Shown here: positions 55,808 to 64,000 of the stretch, piece after piece | How positions within the stretch are numbered: position 1 is the first letter of the stretch | Layout of the letters: each line of letters starts with the position of its first letter | Source: JAAYUJ01 sp963698165 | GTDB taxonomy: Bacteria; Desulfobacterota; Syntrophobacteria; Syntrophobacterales; Syntrophobacteraceae | NCBI GenBank assembly: GCA_963698165.1 | Contig: CAVOPT010000013.1 | Coordinates: forward strand, 124,001-188,000 | DNA: 64,000 bases | Direction of reading: 5' to 3' | Notes under the pieces: model-generated | Database searches by the model: none | What the model was told of the DNA's origin: nothing | Seen by the model: the letters and a program-made list of their open reading frames with translations, nothing else | Position numbers and translations under genes: made by a program

Positions 55808-57496
55808 CTATGCTTTTCCGGCGCGCACCTCGTCTTTGATGCGTTTCACATGGCCGCGGCCCAACCCCTTCACCTCGCAGCCGAGTTCGAAATACCGGCG
55901 GATCTTCACATCGTCCAGGATCCCGAAACAATCGACAACGGCGGCGGGCCGCCCGGTCATTTTCACGACCTCCTCGGGGATCAGCTTGAGATAGGGCTCG
56001 TGGCGCACGGCGAAGACGACCGCGTCGGCATCTTTCAGCGTATCCTCGATTTGTTCATGGACACGCAGCTCATCGAGCCTCCCCTGGTTTCGGAAGAAAC
56101 GGGACCAGGAGTGCCCCGGGGCCGGGTAGGTATCCTGCTTTTCGAACTCCCACCAGTGCTTCACGTAGGGATCGTGGACCGCGACTTCGGCACCCATCTC
56201 CGTAAGCTTGCGAACGATGAGCTCCGAGCCGCTGTAGCGGGTGTCCCCCACGTCTTCCCTGTAGGAGGCTCCCAGCAGGGCGATTTTGCATGCGGCCACG
56301 ATTTTGCCCATGTTCCGCAGGGCGTCGCGCACCAGCTGGGTGGCGTGGAGGGCCCGGGTGTCGTTGGTGTCGATGGCCTGAGGAGTGATCCTGAAGATGT
56401 CGTCCTCGAATCCCATGAGGGTCTGGTAGGCCCAGACTCCCAGGCCGCCGTCCTTGGGCAGGCAATAGCCGCCGATTCCCGGACCGGGAAAGATGATGTT
56501 GGAATGGGTCGGACGCACCTTGATGGCTTCGATGACCTTGATGAGGTCCACACCGTTGCGTTCGGAAAAAAGGCTCCATTCGTGGAGGAAGGCAAGGATC
56601 GTGGCGCGGTAGGAGTTCTCCACGATCTTGCACGTCTCGCTCTCAATGGGCCGGTCCAGGACCGTGAGGGGATACCGGTCAACATTGAGCACATCCGAGA
56701 GGAATTCCGTCACCCGTGCCCGGGCCTTTTCGTTGACGCCGCTGCACACCCGCCAGAAGTCGCGGATGGACGAGACATAGTTTCGGCCCGGCATGACCCT
56801 TTCGAACGAGTGGGCCAGGAGTGGCTCCGCGTTCGTCAGGCCACGTTTTACGAAGGCTTTCTTCATGATGGGGTAAGCGACGTACTCCGTTGTGCCCGGA
56901 GGCACGGTGGTTTCAATGAGGACCAGACATTCCGGTGTGATCTTGTCCCCGATGACCTTCAGGCTGTCTTCCAGGGCGGCGATGTCCGCATGCCCCACCC
57001 GCACGTTGCCCAAGGTCTCCTTGAAGTAGTCGCACTGGACATCGACCACGACCACGTCGGCGAGGCCAAGGGCTTCGTAGGTGAAGGTGGCCGTGAGGGT
57101 CTTTTTTTGCAGCACACACCTCTCGATCATGGGAGCCACGTCAGGGTCCTCGGCCTGCACAGGTGCAAGTCCACGGTTGAGATAGTGGATCTTCCAGTAG
57201 GACCTGGACGAGGGGCGCTGCATGCCGATCACGAATTTTGCCGGTTCCCCGGTCTTCCGGTCCACGGAGTCGGCGACGACCCCGGCCATGACTGCACCCA
57301 CAAAACCGACTCCCATCACCACAACGATTTCCCGCCCCAGGGATCTTTGTTCGGCGACGAGCTTCTGGAGCCGCTTGAATTCGATTTCGTAGTCCTCCTG
57401 GCTGGGCAGGGCAAAAGCCTCTCCTGCGGGGCATACAGACACGGCAGGTTCCTCGACTCGCTCCAACGCCTTTTTCACGACACTTTCTTTTCGCAT
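55808..57496 (-). CDS. UDP-glucose/GDP-mannose-type nucleotide-sugar dehydrogenase
   Basis: A 562-residue enzyme; ATG 57496 follows AGGAGGG by six bases, whereas the longer upstream frame is implausible. The NAD-binding Rossmann motif EIVVVMGVGFVGAVMAGVVA lies near residues 55-75, later than usual, so there is an extra ~50-residue N-terminal arm. The catalytic Cys345 lies in GPGIGGYCLPKDGG; ETCKIVENSYRATILAFLHE and LLGASYREDVGDTRYSGSEL (C-terminal UDP-binding domain) follow. It oxidises a nucleotide sugar to a uronate for surface polysaccharide. At 562 residues it is longer than the usual ~430. Its nearest glycan genes are the island ~10 kb away. Confidence 0.88.
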   Translation of the reverse strand: MRKESVVKKALERVEEPAVSVCPAGEAFALPSQEDYEIEFKRLQKLVAEQRSLGREIVVVMGVGFVGAVMAGVVADSVDRKTGEPAKFVIGMQRPSSRSYWKIHYLNRGLAPVQAEDPDVAPMIERCVLQKKTLTATFTYEALGLADVVVVDVQCDYFKETLGNVRVGHADIAALEDSLKVIGDKITPECLVLIETTVPPGTTEYVAYPIMKKAFVKRGLTNAEPLLAHSFERVMPGRNYVSSIRDFWRVCSGVNEKARARVTEFLSDVLNVDRYPLTVLDRPIESETCKIVENSYRATILAFLHEWSLFSERNGVDLIKVIEAIKVRPTHSNIIFPGPGIGGYCLPKDGGLGVWAYQTLMGFEDDIFRITPQAIDTNDTRALHATQLVRDALRNMGKIVAACKIALLGASYREDVGDTRYSGSELIVRKLTEMGAEVAVHDPYVKHWWEFEKQDTYPAPGHSWSRFFRNQGRLDELRVHEQIEDTLKDADAVVFAVRHEPYLKLIPEEVVKMTGRPAAVVDCFGILDDVKIRRYFELGCEVKGLGRGHVKRIKDEVRAGKA

Positions 57497-57886
57497 GAAC
57501 AACCCTCCTTGAACTCGCTGCACGCCGCATGACCCGGTCCACAGCAGGTTTTGAAATTCAGCGGGATGAATGCCCGGACAAGAACTGAACTTGCTGCTAG
57601 TACAACAAAAACCCACGCAATGCAAAGGCCCTTTCCGTGGGAGTCCCGCTAAAAGGATGTTTCCCGGAGATGGCGCAAGATTCCCTGCGACATCCATGGG
57701 GTTGTCCTTATCCATGACCGATTCGGAAGAAAGCCCTCTCGGCATGAATCCACCGTTTCTCACTGTTGCCCAGGAAGGGCCTTTCGCTGACATGGAAGAG
57801 TTCTTTTCTTTGACATCGAGACCCTTTTTGATTAGGCATGGAGACAGTCGGGGCCCCGCGGATCCTCATCGAACCAGGAGAAGAAA
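57497..57886. other. Divergent gap, no supported gene
   Basis: Separates the dehydrogenase (minus) from a small unknown gene (plus). TTGACA at ~57812 could be a -35 box for the plus gene, but no good -10 box is placed. Overlapping short frames lack start signals. Confidence 0.35.
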
Positions 57887-58303
57887 ATGGATGCACCAGC
57901 ACCTCGAGATCTGGACCAATGGAAAAAGGAACTGGAAGCGGCCTGGAATGAAATGCCAAAGCGCTTCAGAAACGACCACACCGTGCGCAGGACTCTCCAG
58001 TGCTCTCTCTATGGGCGATTGAAGGAAGCGGGATACCGGGTCGTGGCGGATTACTTGCCTCCAAGGATCCAGGATCGCCCCATCGATCTCATCGCCGTGA
58101 ATGACAACCTGGAGATTGTCTATGCCCTGTGCTTCGACTCCGTGGTCACTCTTGCCGCGGTGAAGAGCCTGAGCAGCTTCGAGTCGGAGCGCAAAGTCAT
58201 TTTCACCGTCGGACTATTCGAGAAGAAGGTTGACGAAAGCCGGTTCTTTCTGAAGCCGGATATAGAGCACGTGCATTTGAAGCTTCCCGGGGCTGGGTTT
58301 TAG
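57887..58303 (+). CDS. Small conserved-looking cytoplasmic protein, function unknown
   Basis: A 138-residue protein after a GGAGAAG site. It has charged helices at the start (LDQWKKELEAAWNEMPKRFR) and a core DRPIDLIAVNDNLEIVYALC that resembles the D...E-x-V/A pattern of a restriction-endonuclease-like (PD-D/E-x-K) fold, but no Lys is in place and I would not call it a nuclease. It has no signal peptide or membrane helix. It stands alone, with a GC-rich repeat 95 bp downstream. Confidence 0.55.
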   Translation: MDAPAPRDLDQWKKELEAAWNEMPKRFRNDHTVRRTLQCSLYGRLKEAGYRVVADYLPPRIQDRPIDLIAVNDNLEIVYALCFDSVVTLAAVKSLSSFESERKVIFTVGLFEKKVDESRFFLKPDIEHVHLKLPGAGF

Positions 58304-58875
58304 AAACCATACTGGTGAGGCGGAAAGCTTGCGTTTTCCAAAAGGCTCGTCGAGGGCGAGAGAACGTAAAATCTGACCCTTCTGAGTGGGTTTCAGAACT
58401 CCCCTTGGTGGGAGGGCCTGGGGGAAGGCGCCGACTCCAAGGTCCTAGGATATTGTATGAATGTCTGATACGGATAGCTGTTACTTCTTAATAGAGCCTT
58501 GATCTGCCTTGACACCGATCCGCAATTGTGCAAGTATGCGGCATTCCATAACAGGCTTAGGGAGATGTCGAGGTCTGTCCATCCAAAGCGGCATGATGCA
58601 ATGCCGCCGAAAGGAGGTGAGAGGGGGATTTTTGCGTTCTTATTTTCACAAGCCAAGCTGTGCCATCTTCTTCGTCTCCTCGTTACCCGCTCTCTCGGTA
58701 GTGACAAGCTGTTTCAGGGTGCGGTCCCCTAGATGCCGTCACCGCCGTGCTGCTGTTCTTCTTCGCGTGCTGCAGGTCTTTTCCGGTTGTAGCTGATCTG
58801 GTCGTCGCGTCGCACTTATCGTAAGCTACCTGTTGTCATTCATGTTTCTACTATTGAATAAGGAGGACTTTAACA
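58304..58875. other. Intergenic stretch with a GC-rich repeat and leader of the first OFA gene
   Basis: A repeat of the CCCCTTGG-GGGAGGG family lies at 58399-58427. The rest, up to the AAGGAGG before 58876, has no gene-like frame. It should hold the promoter of the transporter; I see TTGACA at 58509 but only a weak -10 (AAGTAT after 17 bases). Confidence 0.35.
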
Positions 58876-60114
58876 ATGGCGGAAGACGCAAAAACTATGC
58901 CAAGGTGGATTCCTTTACTGTTGGGCTTATTGGGTAGCACCACATGCGGTATGCTCCTGTACGCGTGGAGCGTCTTCATCAAGCCGTTGAACGCGGAATT
59001 CGGCTGGTCCCGCGCGGAGATCGCCATGGCGTTCGCGATCTGTTGTCTGATATTCGGGTTGGTGACCTTTCCTGCAGGGCGGTGGAGTGACAAGATAGGC
59101 CCCCGGAAGGTTGTTATGTCGGGCGGTGTTCTCTTGGCCATCGGATTCATCCTGTCGGGGTTCATCCAGTCAAAGTTTCAGCTGTACATCACGTATGGTG
59201 TGATTGCCGGTCTCGGCGGCGGCATGATTTACTTGCCGCCCATTGCGACAGCACCCAAGTGGTGGCCGGACAGACGTGCGCTGGCTACGGGTTTTGCGGT
59301 GGTAGGTCTGGGTCTCGGTTCGTTTCTCATGGGGCCGCTGGCGACCTACATCATTGAAAAACCCGGCATGGGATGGCGCTATGTGTTCTGGTACTGCGGC
59401 ATTGCCATGGGAATCATGGCGATTGCTGCCGGTGCTTTTCTCGAGCCACCGCCAGCGGGCTGGAAGCCGGCAGGCTATACGCCGCCCGCACCTCCCGCGG
59501 GGGCAGCTGGTCCGAAAGTGACCCGTGACTGGACGCACGAGGAGGCCAAGAAGGATGCCAAGTTCTGGCTGCTCTACGTGGCCTACTTCTGCGGTTCCTT
59601 TGCAGGGTTGATGGTCATTGGTCACCTTGCCGGTTTTGGAAGGGATCAGGGTCTGACGGCCTTGGCCGCTGCCGGTGCGGTGAGTTCTCTCGCATTTGCC
59701 AATGCGGCCACAAGAATCCTTTCGGGCTTTTTTGTGGATATTATCGGCATTCGCGTCTATTTCGCCGTGACGTTTCTCCTGCAGACAATAGCGATGCTCG
59801 CTATTTTCCAACTCGGCGGCAGCCAAATTGGGTTGGCGGCCATCGCCATACTCATCGGCTGGGACTACGGGGCCATGTTCACCCTGTTCCCGGCCTCGCT
59901 GCTCCAGTTCTACGGCCCGAGCGCGCAGGGGAGCAACTACGGCCTCCTGTTTACGGCGTGGGGTCTCGCCGGGTTTGCCGGGCCTTGGGTTGGCGGCTAC
60001 CTCAAAGATGTGACGGGAACGTATTCCATGCCGTTCCTTTGTGCGGCGGTTCTGTGCGCCCTTGGATGCATCGTTCTTTTCACGACGAAGCCGCCGGAGA
60101 AGAAACCGGCATAG
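58876..60114 (+). CDS. OFA-family MFS transporter (oxalate/formate antiporter-like)
   Basis: A 412-residue, 12-helix major facilitator; AAGGAGG precedes the start by about ten bases. Family features: the first-helix motif LLYAWSVFIKPLNAEFGWSR (as in OxlT), FPAGRWSDKIGPRKVVMSGG (motif A), YGVIAGLGGGMIYLPPIATA, KWWPDRRALATGFAVVGLGL and a charged middle loop (WTHEEAKKDAKFWLLYVAYF). The family exchanges small carboxylates such as oxalate, formate or lactate. In a syntroph or sulphate reducer a carboxylate role is likely but not proven. A strong terminator follows at 60155. Confidence 0.87.
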   Translation: MAEDAKTMPRWIPLLLGLLGSTTCGMLLYAWSVFIKPLNAEFGWSRAEIAMAFAICCLIFGLVTFPAGRWSDKIGPRKVVMSGGVLLAIGFILSGFIQSKFQLYITYGVIAGLGGGMIYLPPIATAPKWWPDRRALATGFAVVGLGLGSFLMGPLATYIIEKPGMGWRYVFWYCGIAMGIMAIAAGAFLEPPPAGWKPAGYTPPAPPAGAAGPKVTRDWTHEEAKKDAKFWLLYVAYFCGSFAGLMVIGHLAGFGRDQGLTALAAAGAVSSLAFANAATRILSGFFVDIIGIRVYFAVTFLLQTIAMLAIFQLGGSQIGLAAIAILIGWDYGAMFTLFPASLLQFYGPSAQGSNYGLLFTAWGLAGFAGPWVGGYLKDVTGTYSMPFLCAAVLCALGCIVLFTTKPPEKKPA

Positions 60115-60154
60115 CGAGCAATGCCTGAGTAAGAGTTTAAGCAACTTGAATGTG

Positions 60155-60190
60155 AGGCGCTCTGGATTTGCCGGGGCGCCTTTCTTATTT
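60155..60190 (+). terminator. Intrinsic terminator after the first OFA transporter
   Basis: AGGCGCTCTGG (60155-60165) pairs with CCGGGGCGCCT (60171-60181) including two G-T pairs, around the loop ATTTG, followed by TTCTTATTT. Confidence 0.8.
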
Positions 60191-60241
60191 CCAGGGGCCA
60201 GGCCATGAGCCTTAAGTTTCGCCGTGGTATCAGCACCCTTC

Positions 60242-60310
60242 TTGACATTGTGTCAATTATCCCGATCCGGATTCGGCTATTGACAGCCAATACCCTATAT
60301 GCCATATAGG
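60242..60310 (+). promoter_or_regulatory. Palindromes and promoter-like box between the two OFA genes
   Basis: TTGACA-TTG-TGTCAA (60242-60256) and CCTATATG-C-CATATAGG (60294-60310) are perfect inverted repeats. A second TTGACA (~60280) stands 18 bases before ATATAG inside the latter, so a promoter could be overlapped by an operator. The transporter it would serve starts 640 bases downstream, leaving a long leader, so the assignment is tentative. Confidence 0.4.
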
Positions 60311-60952
60311 ATTTGAGGTTGTTGGGCTTGAGTTTGATGACTGAGGGTCGGATCCATGAGAAGGGAGGTGGTCACCAGGAGGTTTTAGACAAATAGTATT
60401 GTGAATCCTTCGATTTGATTTCTTTTTTCGTCTTTCATTCTCCAGCATTACCCTTTTCCCCCTTCGGAGATCTTACAGCAGCCTGTTTGCAGATTCAGCG
60501 ACGGTTTTCCTGTTGTGGAAGACCATCTGTCGTTTCGTCGACGGAACTCTAACGGGTTGGCTTCCACGGCATCTGCCCTGGCAAAATAGGGATTTCTCCT
60601 TCATCCACTTCTTCAATCATCTGGTTATTCCAGCCAAGATCGCCTGATTGAGTTTGGTGCGCTTTCATTCCTAAAGAAAAGGACATCAGCCCTGTCTGTA
60701 TCGGGGCGGGATAAGCCATGACAACCAGCGCCGTCGTTTTCCCCCTTTTCCCCCGGGAAAACCGAGGGGAAGCTTTCCGGCCCATTTCATTCCTTTTCCT
60801 CGCCTGATCAGGCAGGCGCAGTATTCATTCCTTCATTTTTTCGACATGCAGTGGGGGCTCATTGTGCCGAGGGCGGAACGCCGACTCATGACTCGCCCGT
60901 TTGGCCGGTGATGCCTACAACAGAGCGTTCTTCACACGAAGGAGGACCAGAA
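60311..60952. other. Long leader or gap before the second OFA gene, no supported gene
   Basis: About 640 bases with no protein-like frame. It contains AT-rich stretches (around 60400-60460) and AGGAGG just before 60953. It may be an untranslated leader or simply a spacer. Confidence 0.35.
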
Positions 60953-62275
60953 ATGGCACAACCATTGGATAAAGTCCCAGGAAAGGCTTGGGTCGTCACT
61001 TTTGCGGGCACGGCAGTCAATCTGTGTTTGGGAATTCTTTATGCATGGAGCGTTTGGGGTGCAAAGCTGATTATCCCGAAGCTCCCGGATGGAAAGTTCG
61101 ACGAGTCAAAGATTGGCACGGTCATGACTGGTATTGATGCGGGCTGGACATACCTGAGCAACGCTCAGGTTGCCACCCCGTTTTCGCTCTGCGTGATTCT
61201 GTTTGCCCTGTTGATGATTCCCGGAGGGAGGATTCAGGACAAGTACGGCCCCAAAGTCGGAGCCACAGTGGGTGGGCTTTTTCTGGCAGTCGGCTGTATA
61301 GTTGCCGGGTTGATGAAAAGCTACACCGGTTTGATCATTGGCTTTGGAATCATGGGAGGCATTGGCATGGGTATTGGTTATGCCGCTCCCACGCCGGCCG
61401 CTCTCAAGTGGTTCGGTCCCCATAAACGCGGCCTCATTGCCGGCCTGGTCGTGGGAGGCTACGGTGGAGCAGCGCTCTACATCGCCCCTCTGGCGAGATG
61501 GCTCATCGCCGACTACGGTCTCTCCGGCAGCTTCATCATTCTTGGTATAGGTTTTGCCGTGGTGGTTATAGTTGCCGGCCAACTCCTCGCGTGGCCTCCG
61601 GCAGGCTATGTGCCTCCTGGGCCGCCTGCAACTGCCACAAAAGCTGTCGCGGGTGCTCCCGTAAAAACTGCCCTGACAGCTGTCGACTGGGTTGCCTCCG
61701 ACATGGTGAAGACTTGGCAGTACTATGCCTTGGTCCTGATGTTCATCGGTACGACACAGTCGGGCCTTCTGATCATCGCCTTTGCCCAACCTCTGGCGAC
61801 TCCTCTCCTTGGTGCCGCTGCATGGATGCTTGTCTCCTTCGGCGGTCTTGTCAACGCCACTGGTCGAGTGGGGACCGGAATGTATTCGGATAAGATCGGC
61901 CGGGCGAACGCTTATGCCCTCAACTGCGTTGCATCCGCCCTGTGCCTGTTCCTGATGCCCTGGATTCTGGCCCAGAAGAGCATTTTCCTGTTGTTTGTAG
62001 CGGTTGGAATTGCCTACTGGCAGTACGGCGGCGGCTTGGCTCTCATGCCCTCCTTCGTCGCTGATTTCTTTGGCCCCAAGAACCTGGGCTTTAACTACGG
62101 TATCGTGTTCATCGGGTGGGGTATGGGCTTTTTCATGGCCCGCCTCGGCGGTACCATCAGAGACATGACCGGAAGCCTCGATTATGCATTCTATCTCTCC
62201 GGTCTGGTCCTGGTGATCACCGTGATCATCTCCCGGTTTGCCAAAAGACCAAGTGCCGTGGGGGAGGTTCATTAG
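60953..62275 (+). CDS. OFA-family MFS transporter, second copy
   Basis: A 440-residue, 12-helix protein starting at ATG 60953 after GAAGGAGGACC; an upstream in-frame extension lacks a ribosome site. Family motifs: LCLGILYAWSVWGAKLIIPK, MIPGGRIQDKYGPKVGATVG (motif A), GGIGMGIGYAAPTPAALKWF, YGLSGSFIILGIGFAV, GTGMYSDKIGRANAYALNCV and FGPKNLGFNYGIVFIGWGMG. It differs clearly from the first copy (an extra loop near residue 45), so the two are paralogues and probably not a recent duplication. It is likely a small-carboxylate exchanger or uptake carrier. Confidence 0.87.
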   Translation: MAQPLDKVPGKAWVVTFAGTAVNLCLGILYAWSVWGAKLIIPKLPDGKFDESKIGTVMTGIDAGWTYLSNAQVATPFSLCVILFALLMIPGGRIQDKYGPKVGATVGGLFLAVGCIVAGLMKSYTGLIIGFGIMGGIGMGIGYAAPTPAALKWFGPHKRGLIAGLVVGGYGGAALYIAPLARWLIADYGLSGSFIILGIGFAVVVIVAGQLLAWPPAGYVPPGPPATATKAVAGAPVKTALTAVDWVASDMVKTWQYYALVLMFIGTTQSGLLIIAFAQPLATPLLGAAAWMLVSFGGLVNATGRVGTGMYSDKIGRANAYALNCVASALCLFLMPWILAQKSIFLLFVAVGIAYWQYGGGLALMPSFVADFFGPKNLGFNYGIVFIGWGMGFFMARLGGTIRDMTGSLDYAFYLSGLVLVITVIISRFAKRPSAVGEVH

Positions 62276-62607
62276 GCCGCGTATGGGTTCCCGATTACAA
62301 TGGCCCGCTGACTCAATCGCAGCGGCGTTGCATTGGCCCGGGTGCAACATGCTCGGCTTGAACCAGACAGAAAGGATCCCTTTAGATTCGTGCTTCTTGC
62401 TTTCGCGGGAACAATCTGTGCAAAAGTGACAGGGTGAAGCCTGTGATTTCTTGCGGAAGCAAGAGCACCGGAAAATCCAAATTCTGGCAAATCCTTTCGC
62501 AACTCTTATGTCATCTCGATCTCCGGTCGAGATGACATCTTATTTATGAAACGATCTACTGGCTGCCAGCGGCTTTGAGCAGATGCGAACTTTGAAAGAC
62601 ACAACCT
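62276..62607. terminator. Strong two-way hairpin between OFA gene and kinase gene
   Basis: ATGTCATCTCGA (62508-62519) and TCGAGATGACAT (62527-62538) form a perfect 12-bp stem around TCTCCGG, followed by CTTATTTATG. It should stop transcription from the transporter. No gene is seen in the rest of the stretch. Confidence 0.75.
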
Positions 62608-63942
62608 GTGGCCGTTGCGAGTGTGTTGCTCATCAACCTGGCTGCTGAGGAAATTCGGCACATCCAGGATTTGCTTTCTCATTTTGAAATCGAAATCGGT
62701 TCCACGGTGGTGACGACCATCGAAGAGGTGGGACCTCTACCCGGTCGAGAGGACCTTCTCCTGGCGGTTCATCGTGTGGATGAACAGCAGAAAAGGCCGG
62801 ATCAAGACCTTCATCGCATCAGACGCTCCATTGGCAGGTCTGTCCCCCTCCTGGTGCTGGTTCCCCCGGATTTGGCCGGGAAAGTGAGGGAATACCTCCG
62901 TGCCGGGGCAGACGAATACTGGATCCTGCCCATGGATCCGGTTGTCTTCCCGCCCCGCTTCCGGGTCCTGGTCGAATGGGGGCGGTCTGCCTTCGAGGAT
63001 GAAAAGGCCCGCGAATCCCGGGCGCGCGTTCCGCGTTCAAAGGGAATGCCCCTCTGGGGAGGGGCGTGGAGTGCCCTGAGAAGTCTTTTCGGATGGAAAG
63101 CTGCCGAGAAGGGCGCAGCTTCAGAGCCTTCGCAGGTTTTCGCGGGAAGCTGGGAGAAGGTTCGCCGACTGGGTTTCGGGAGTTTTGGAGAAGTCTGGCT
63201 GGTCCAAAGGAGGGGGGGCAACCACGTCGCCGTGGCAAAGATTCCTCACAGCGCAAGGATGAACACGCTGTTCATCCGAGAAGCAGCTATTCTGAAAAGG
63301 CTTTCAGGTCATCCCAATGTTGTAGAGCTCATTGAAGTCCAGGAGGAAAATGGGAAGGTGATTCTCATCGAGGAGTATGTTGAGGGCTTCACCCTGCAGG
63401 AATTTCTGGATGAAGGCATGGAAAGCTCGAAGAAAGAAAAAGCCTTCCTGGAATTGCTGGATGTCGTCGCTTTCGCCCACCGCCAGAGAATCATGCACCG
63501 GGATATCAAACCGGACAACATCATTGTCACCCTTTCCGGTCGGTCAAAGCTCCTCGATTTTGGAACCGCAAAAGATCTGACTCGTAAAATTACCAGCAGC
63601 ACAGTGGTGGGTTCGCGCCCCTACATGGCGCCGGAGCAAATCGCGGGCAGCAGCGGGCTTGGCAGCGATGTCTGGGCGATGGGAGTTCTCCTCTTTGCTC
63701 TCGCCACAGGGCTTCTTCCATTCTATGACGACAATGAGAAGAAGCTGATGGACATGATTCTGGAATGCGAGCCGGAGGCGCCAAGAAGCTTGGAGCCCGA
63801 GCTTTCTGAGCAACTGGAGGAGATAATCCTCAGGTGCCTTCACAAGGATCCGCAGATGCGCTTCAAGGACGCGGAGGAACTCAAGCGCGAACTGATGGAA
63901 CGGGTTCCGAGCTTTGGAGACGGCCAAACGCTTCCTGGATGA
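62608..63942 (+). CDS. Serine/threonine protein kinase with degenerate receiver-like N-terminus
   Basis: A 444-residue soluble protein from GTG 62608. Residues ~1-125 have the alternating strand/helix layout of a response-regulator receiver (VASVLLINLAAEEIRHIQDL ... VPLLVLVPPDLAGKVREYLR, AGADEYWILPMDPVVF), but the phospho-acceptor Asp region is not evident. After a basic linker comes a complete Hanks-type kinase: LGFGSFGEVWLV (loop), VAVAK with Lys211, IMHRDIKPDNI (catalytic Asp299), LLDFGTAKD, MAPEQIAG and SDVWAMGVLLFALATG. No transmembrane helix or sensor domain follows. It probably couples a protein-binding signal to Ser/Thr phosphorylation; partners are unknown. Confidence 0.88.
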   Translation: MAVASVLLINLAAEEIRHIQDLLSHFEIEIGSTVVTTIEEVGPLPGREDLLLAVHRVDEQQKRPDQDLHRIRRSIGRSVPLLVLVPPDLAGKVREYLRAGADEYWILPMDPVVFPPRFRVLVEWGRSAFEDEKARESRARVPRSKGMPLWGGAWSALRSLFGWKAAEKGAASEPSQVFAGSWEKVRRLGFGSFGEVWLVQRRGGNHVAVAKIPHSARMNTLFIREAAILKRLSGHPNVVELIEVQEENGKVILIEEYVEGFTLQEFLDEGMESSKKEKAFLELLDVVAFAHRQRIMHRDIKPDNIIVTLSGRSKLLDFGTAKDLTRKITSSTVVGSRPYMAPEQIAGSSGLGSDVWAMGVLLFALATGLLPFYDDNEKKLMDMILECEPEAPRSLEPELSEQLEEIILRCLHKDPQMRFKDAEELKRELMERVPSFGDGQTLPG

Positions 63943-64000
63943 TCACTCTGCCAATTCCTCTTGAGCATTCCACCGCTTGTCGAAGAAAGCATGAATGTCG
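63943..64000. other. Window end, no gene assigned
   Basis: Fifty-eight bases after the kinase stop run to the edge; too short to judge whether a gene from the right enters. Confidence 0.3.

Noticed and set aside
55676..57532. Plus-strand open frame of 618 codons
   Set aside because: Antisense to the nucleotide-sugar dehydrogenase, whose motifs are unmistakable.

Overview
The window is GC-rich bacterial chromosome. Several features suggest a strictly or facultatively anaerobic member of Desulfobacterota, most likely a Syntrophobacter-like lineage: a selenocysteine-containing SelD, ADP-forming acyl-CoA synthetase subunits, a molybdopterin oxidoreductase, split glycyl-tRNA synthetase (glyQ/glyS) and tandem oxalate/formate-type transporters. 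This placement is inferred from gene content; no rRNA gene is present. I found no tRNA, rRNA or CRISPR array.

Layout. 0-2.3 kb: a partial secreted protein running off the left edge and a BT1/MFS-type carrier. 2.4-3.1 kb: dispersed GC-rich repeats. 3.1-4.15 kb: a RES-Xre toxin-antitoxin pair with its own promoter and palindrome. 4.2-12.4 kb: a minus-strand copper module, consisting of a two-gene multicopper oxidase (one half with a Tat signal, the other without), a CusB-like adaptor carrying extra metal-binding domains, and a CusA-like pump. 13.3-15.5 kb: both subunits of an ADP-forming acyl-CoA synthetase. 15.9-18.9 kb: glyQ (frameshifted as read) and glyS. 19.1-24.6 kb: three minus-strand genes for exported proteins, two of them frameshifted as read. 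25.3-31 kb: selD read through an in-frame UGA, tsaD, rsmA and a molybdopterin oxidoreductase.

31-34.4 kb is a small defence-type island (AbiE-like pair plus a DUF262/HNH GmrSD-like gene). A LysR regulator and decayed insertion sequences follow at 34.5-37 kb. 37.25-46.4 kb is a visibly more AT-rich glycan island: a split transketolase, an epimerase-glycosyltransferase fusion, two methyltransferases and two polytopic membrane proteins, ending in an IS5-type remnant. 47-58.3 kb returns to core-like composition: an ABC-F ATPase, a HAD phosphatase, a TolC/EmrA/EmrB tripartite exporter, an M24 peptidase, a nucleotide-sugar dehydrogenase and a small unknown. 58.9-64 kb holds two oxalate/formate-family MFS carriers and a Ser/Thr kinase with a degenerate receiver-like N-terminus.

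How the parts fit. The copper genes form a plausible periplasmic oxidation plus efflux unit. SelD supplies selenophosphate and is itself a probable selenoprotein, and the LysR protein may belong to the selenium-associated group. The glycan island looks horizontally acquired and probably makes or exports an unusual surface sugar. Three frameshifts fall between 16.1 and 21.8 kb, one in an essential gene, so sequence error should be excluded before calling any of them pseudogenes.
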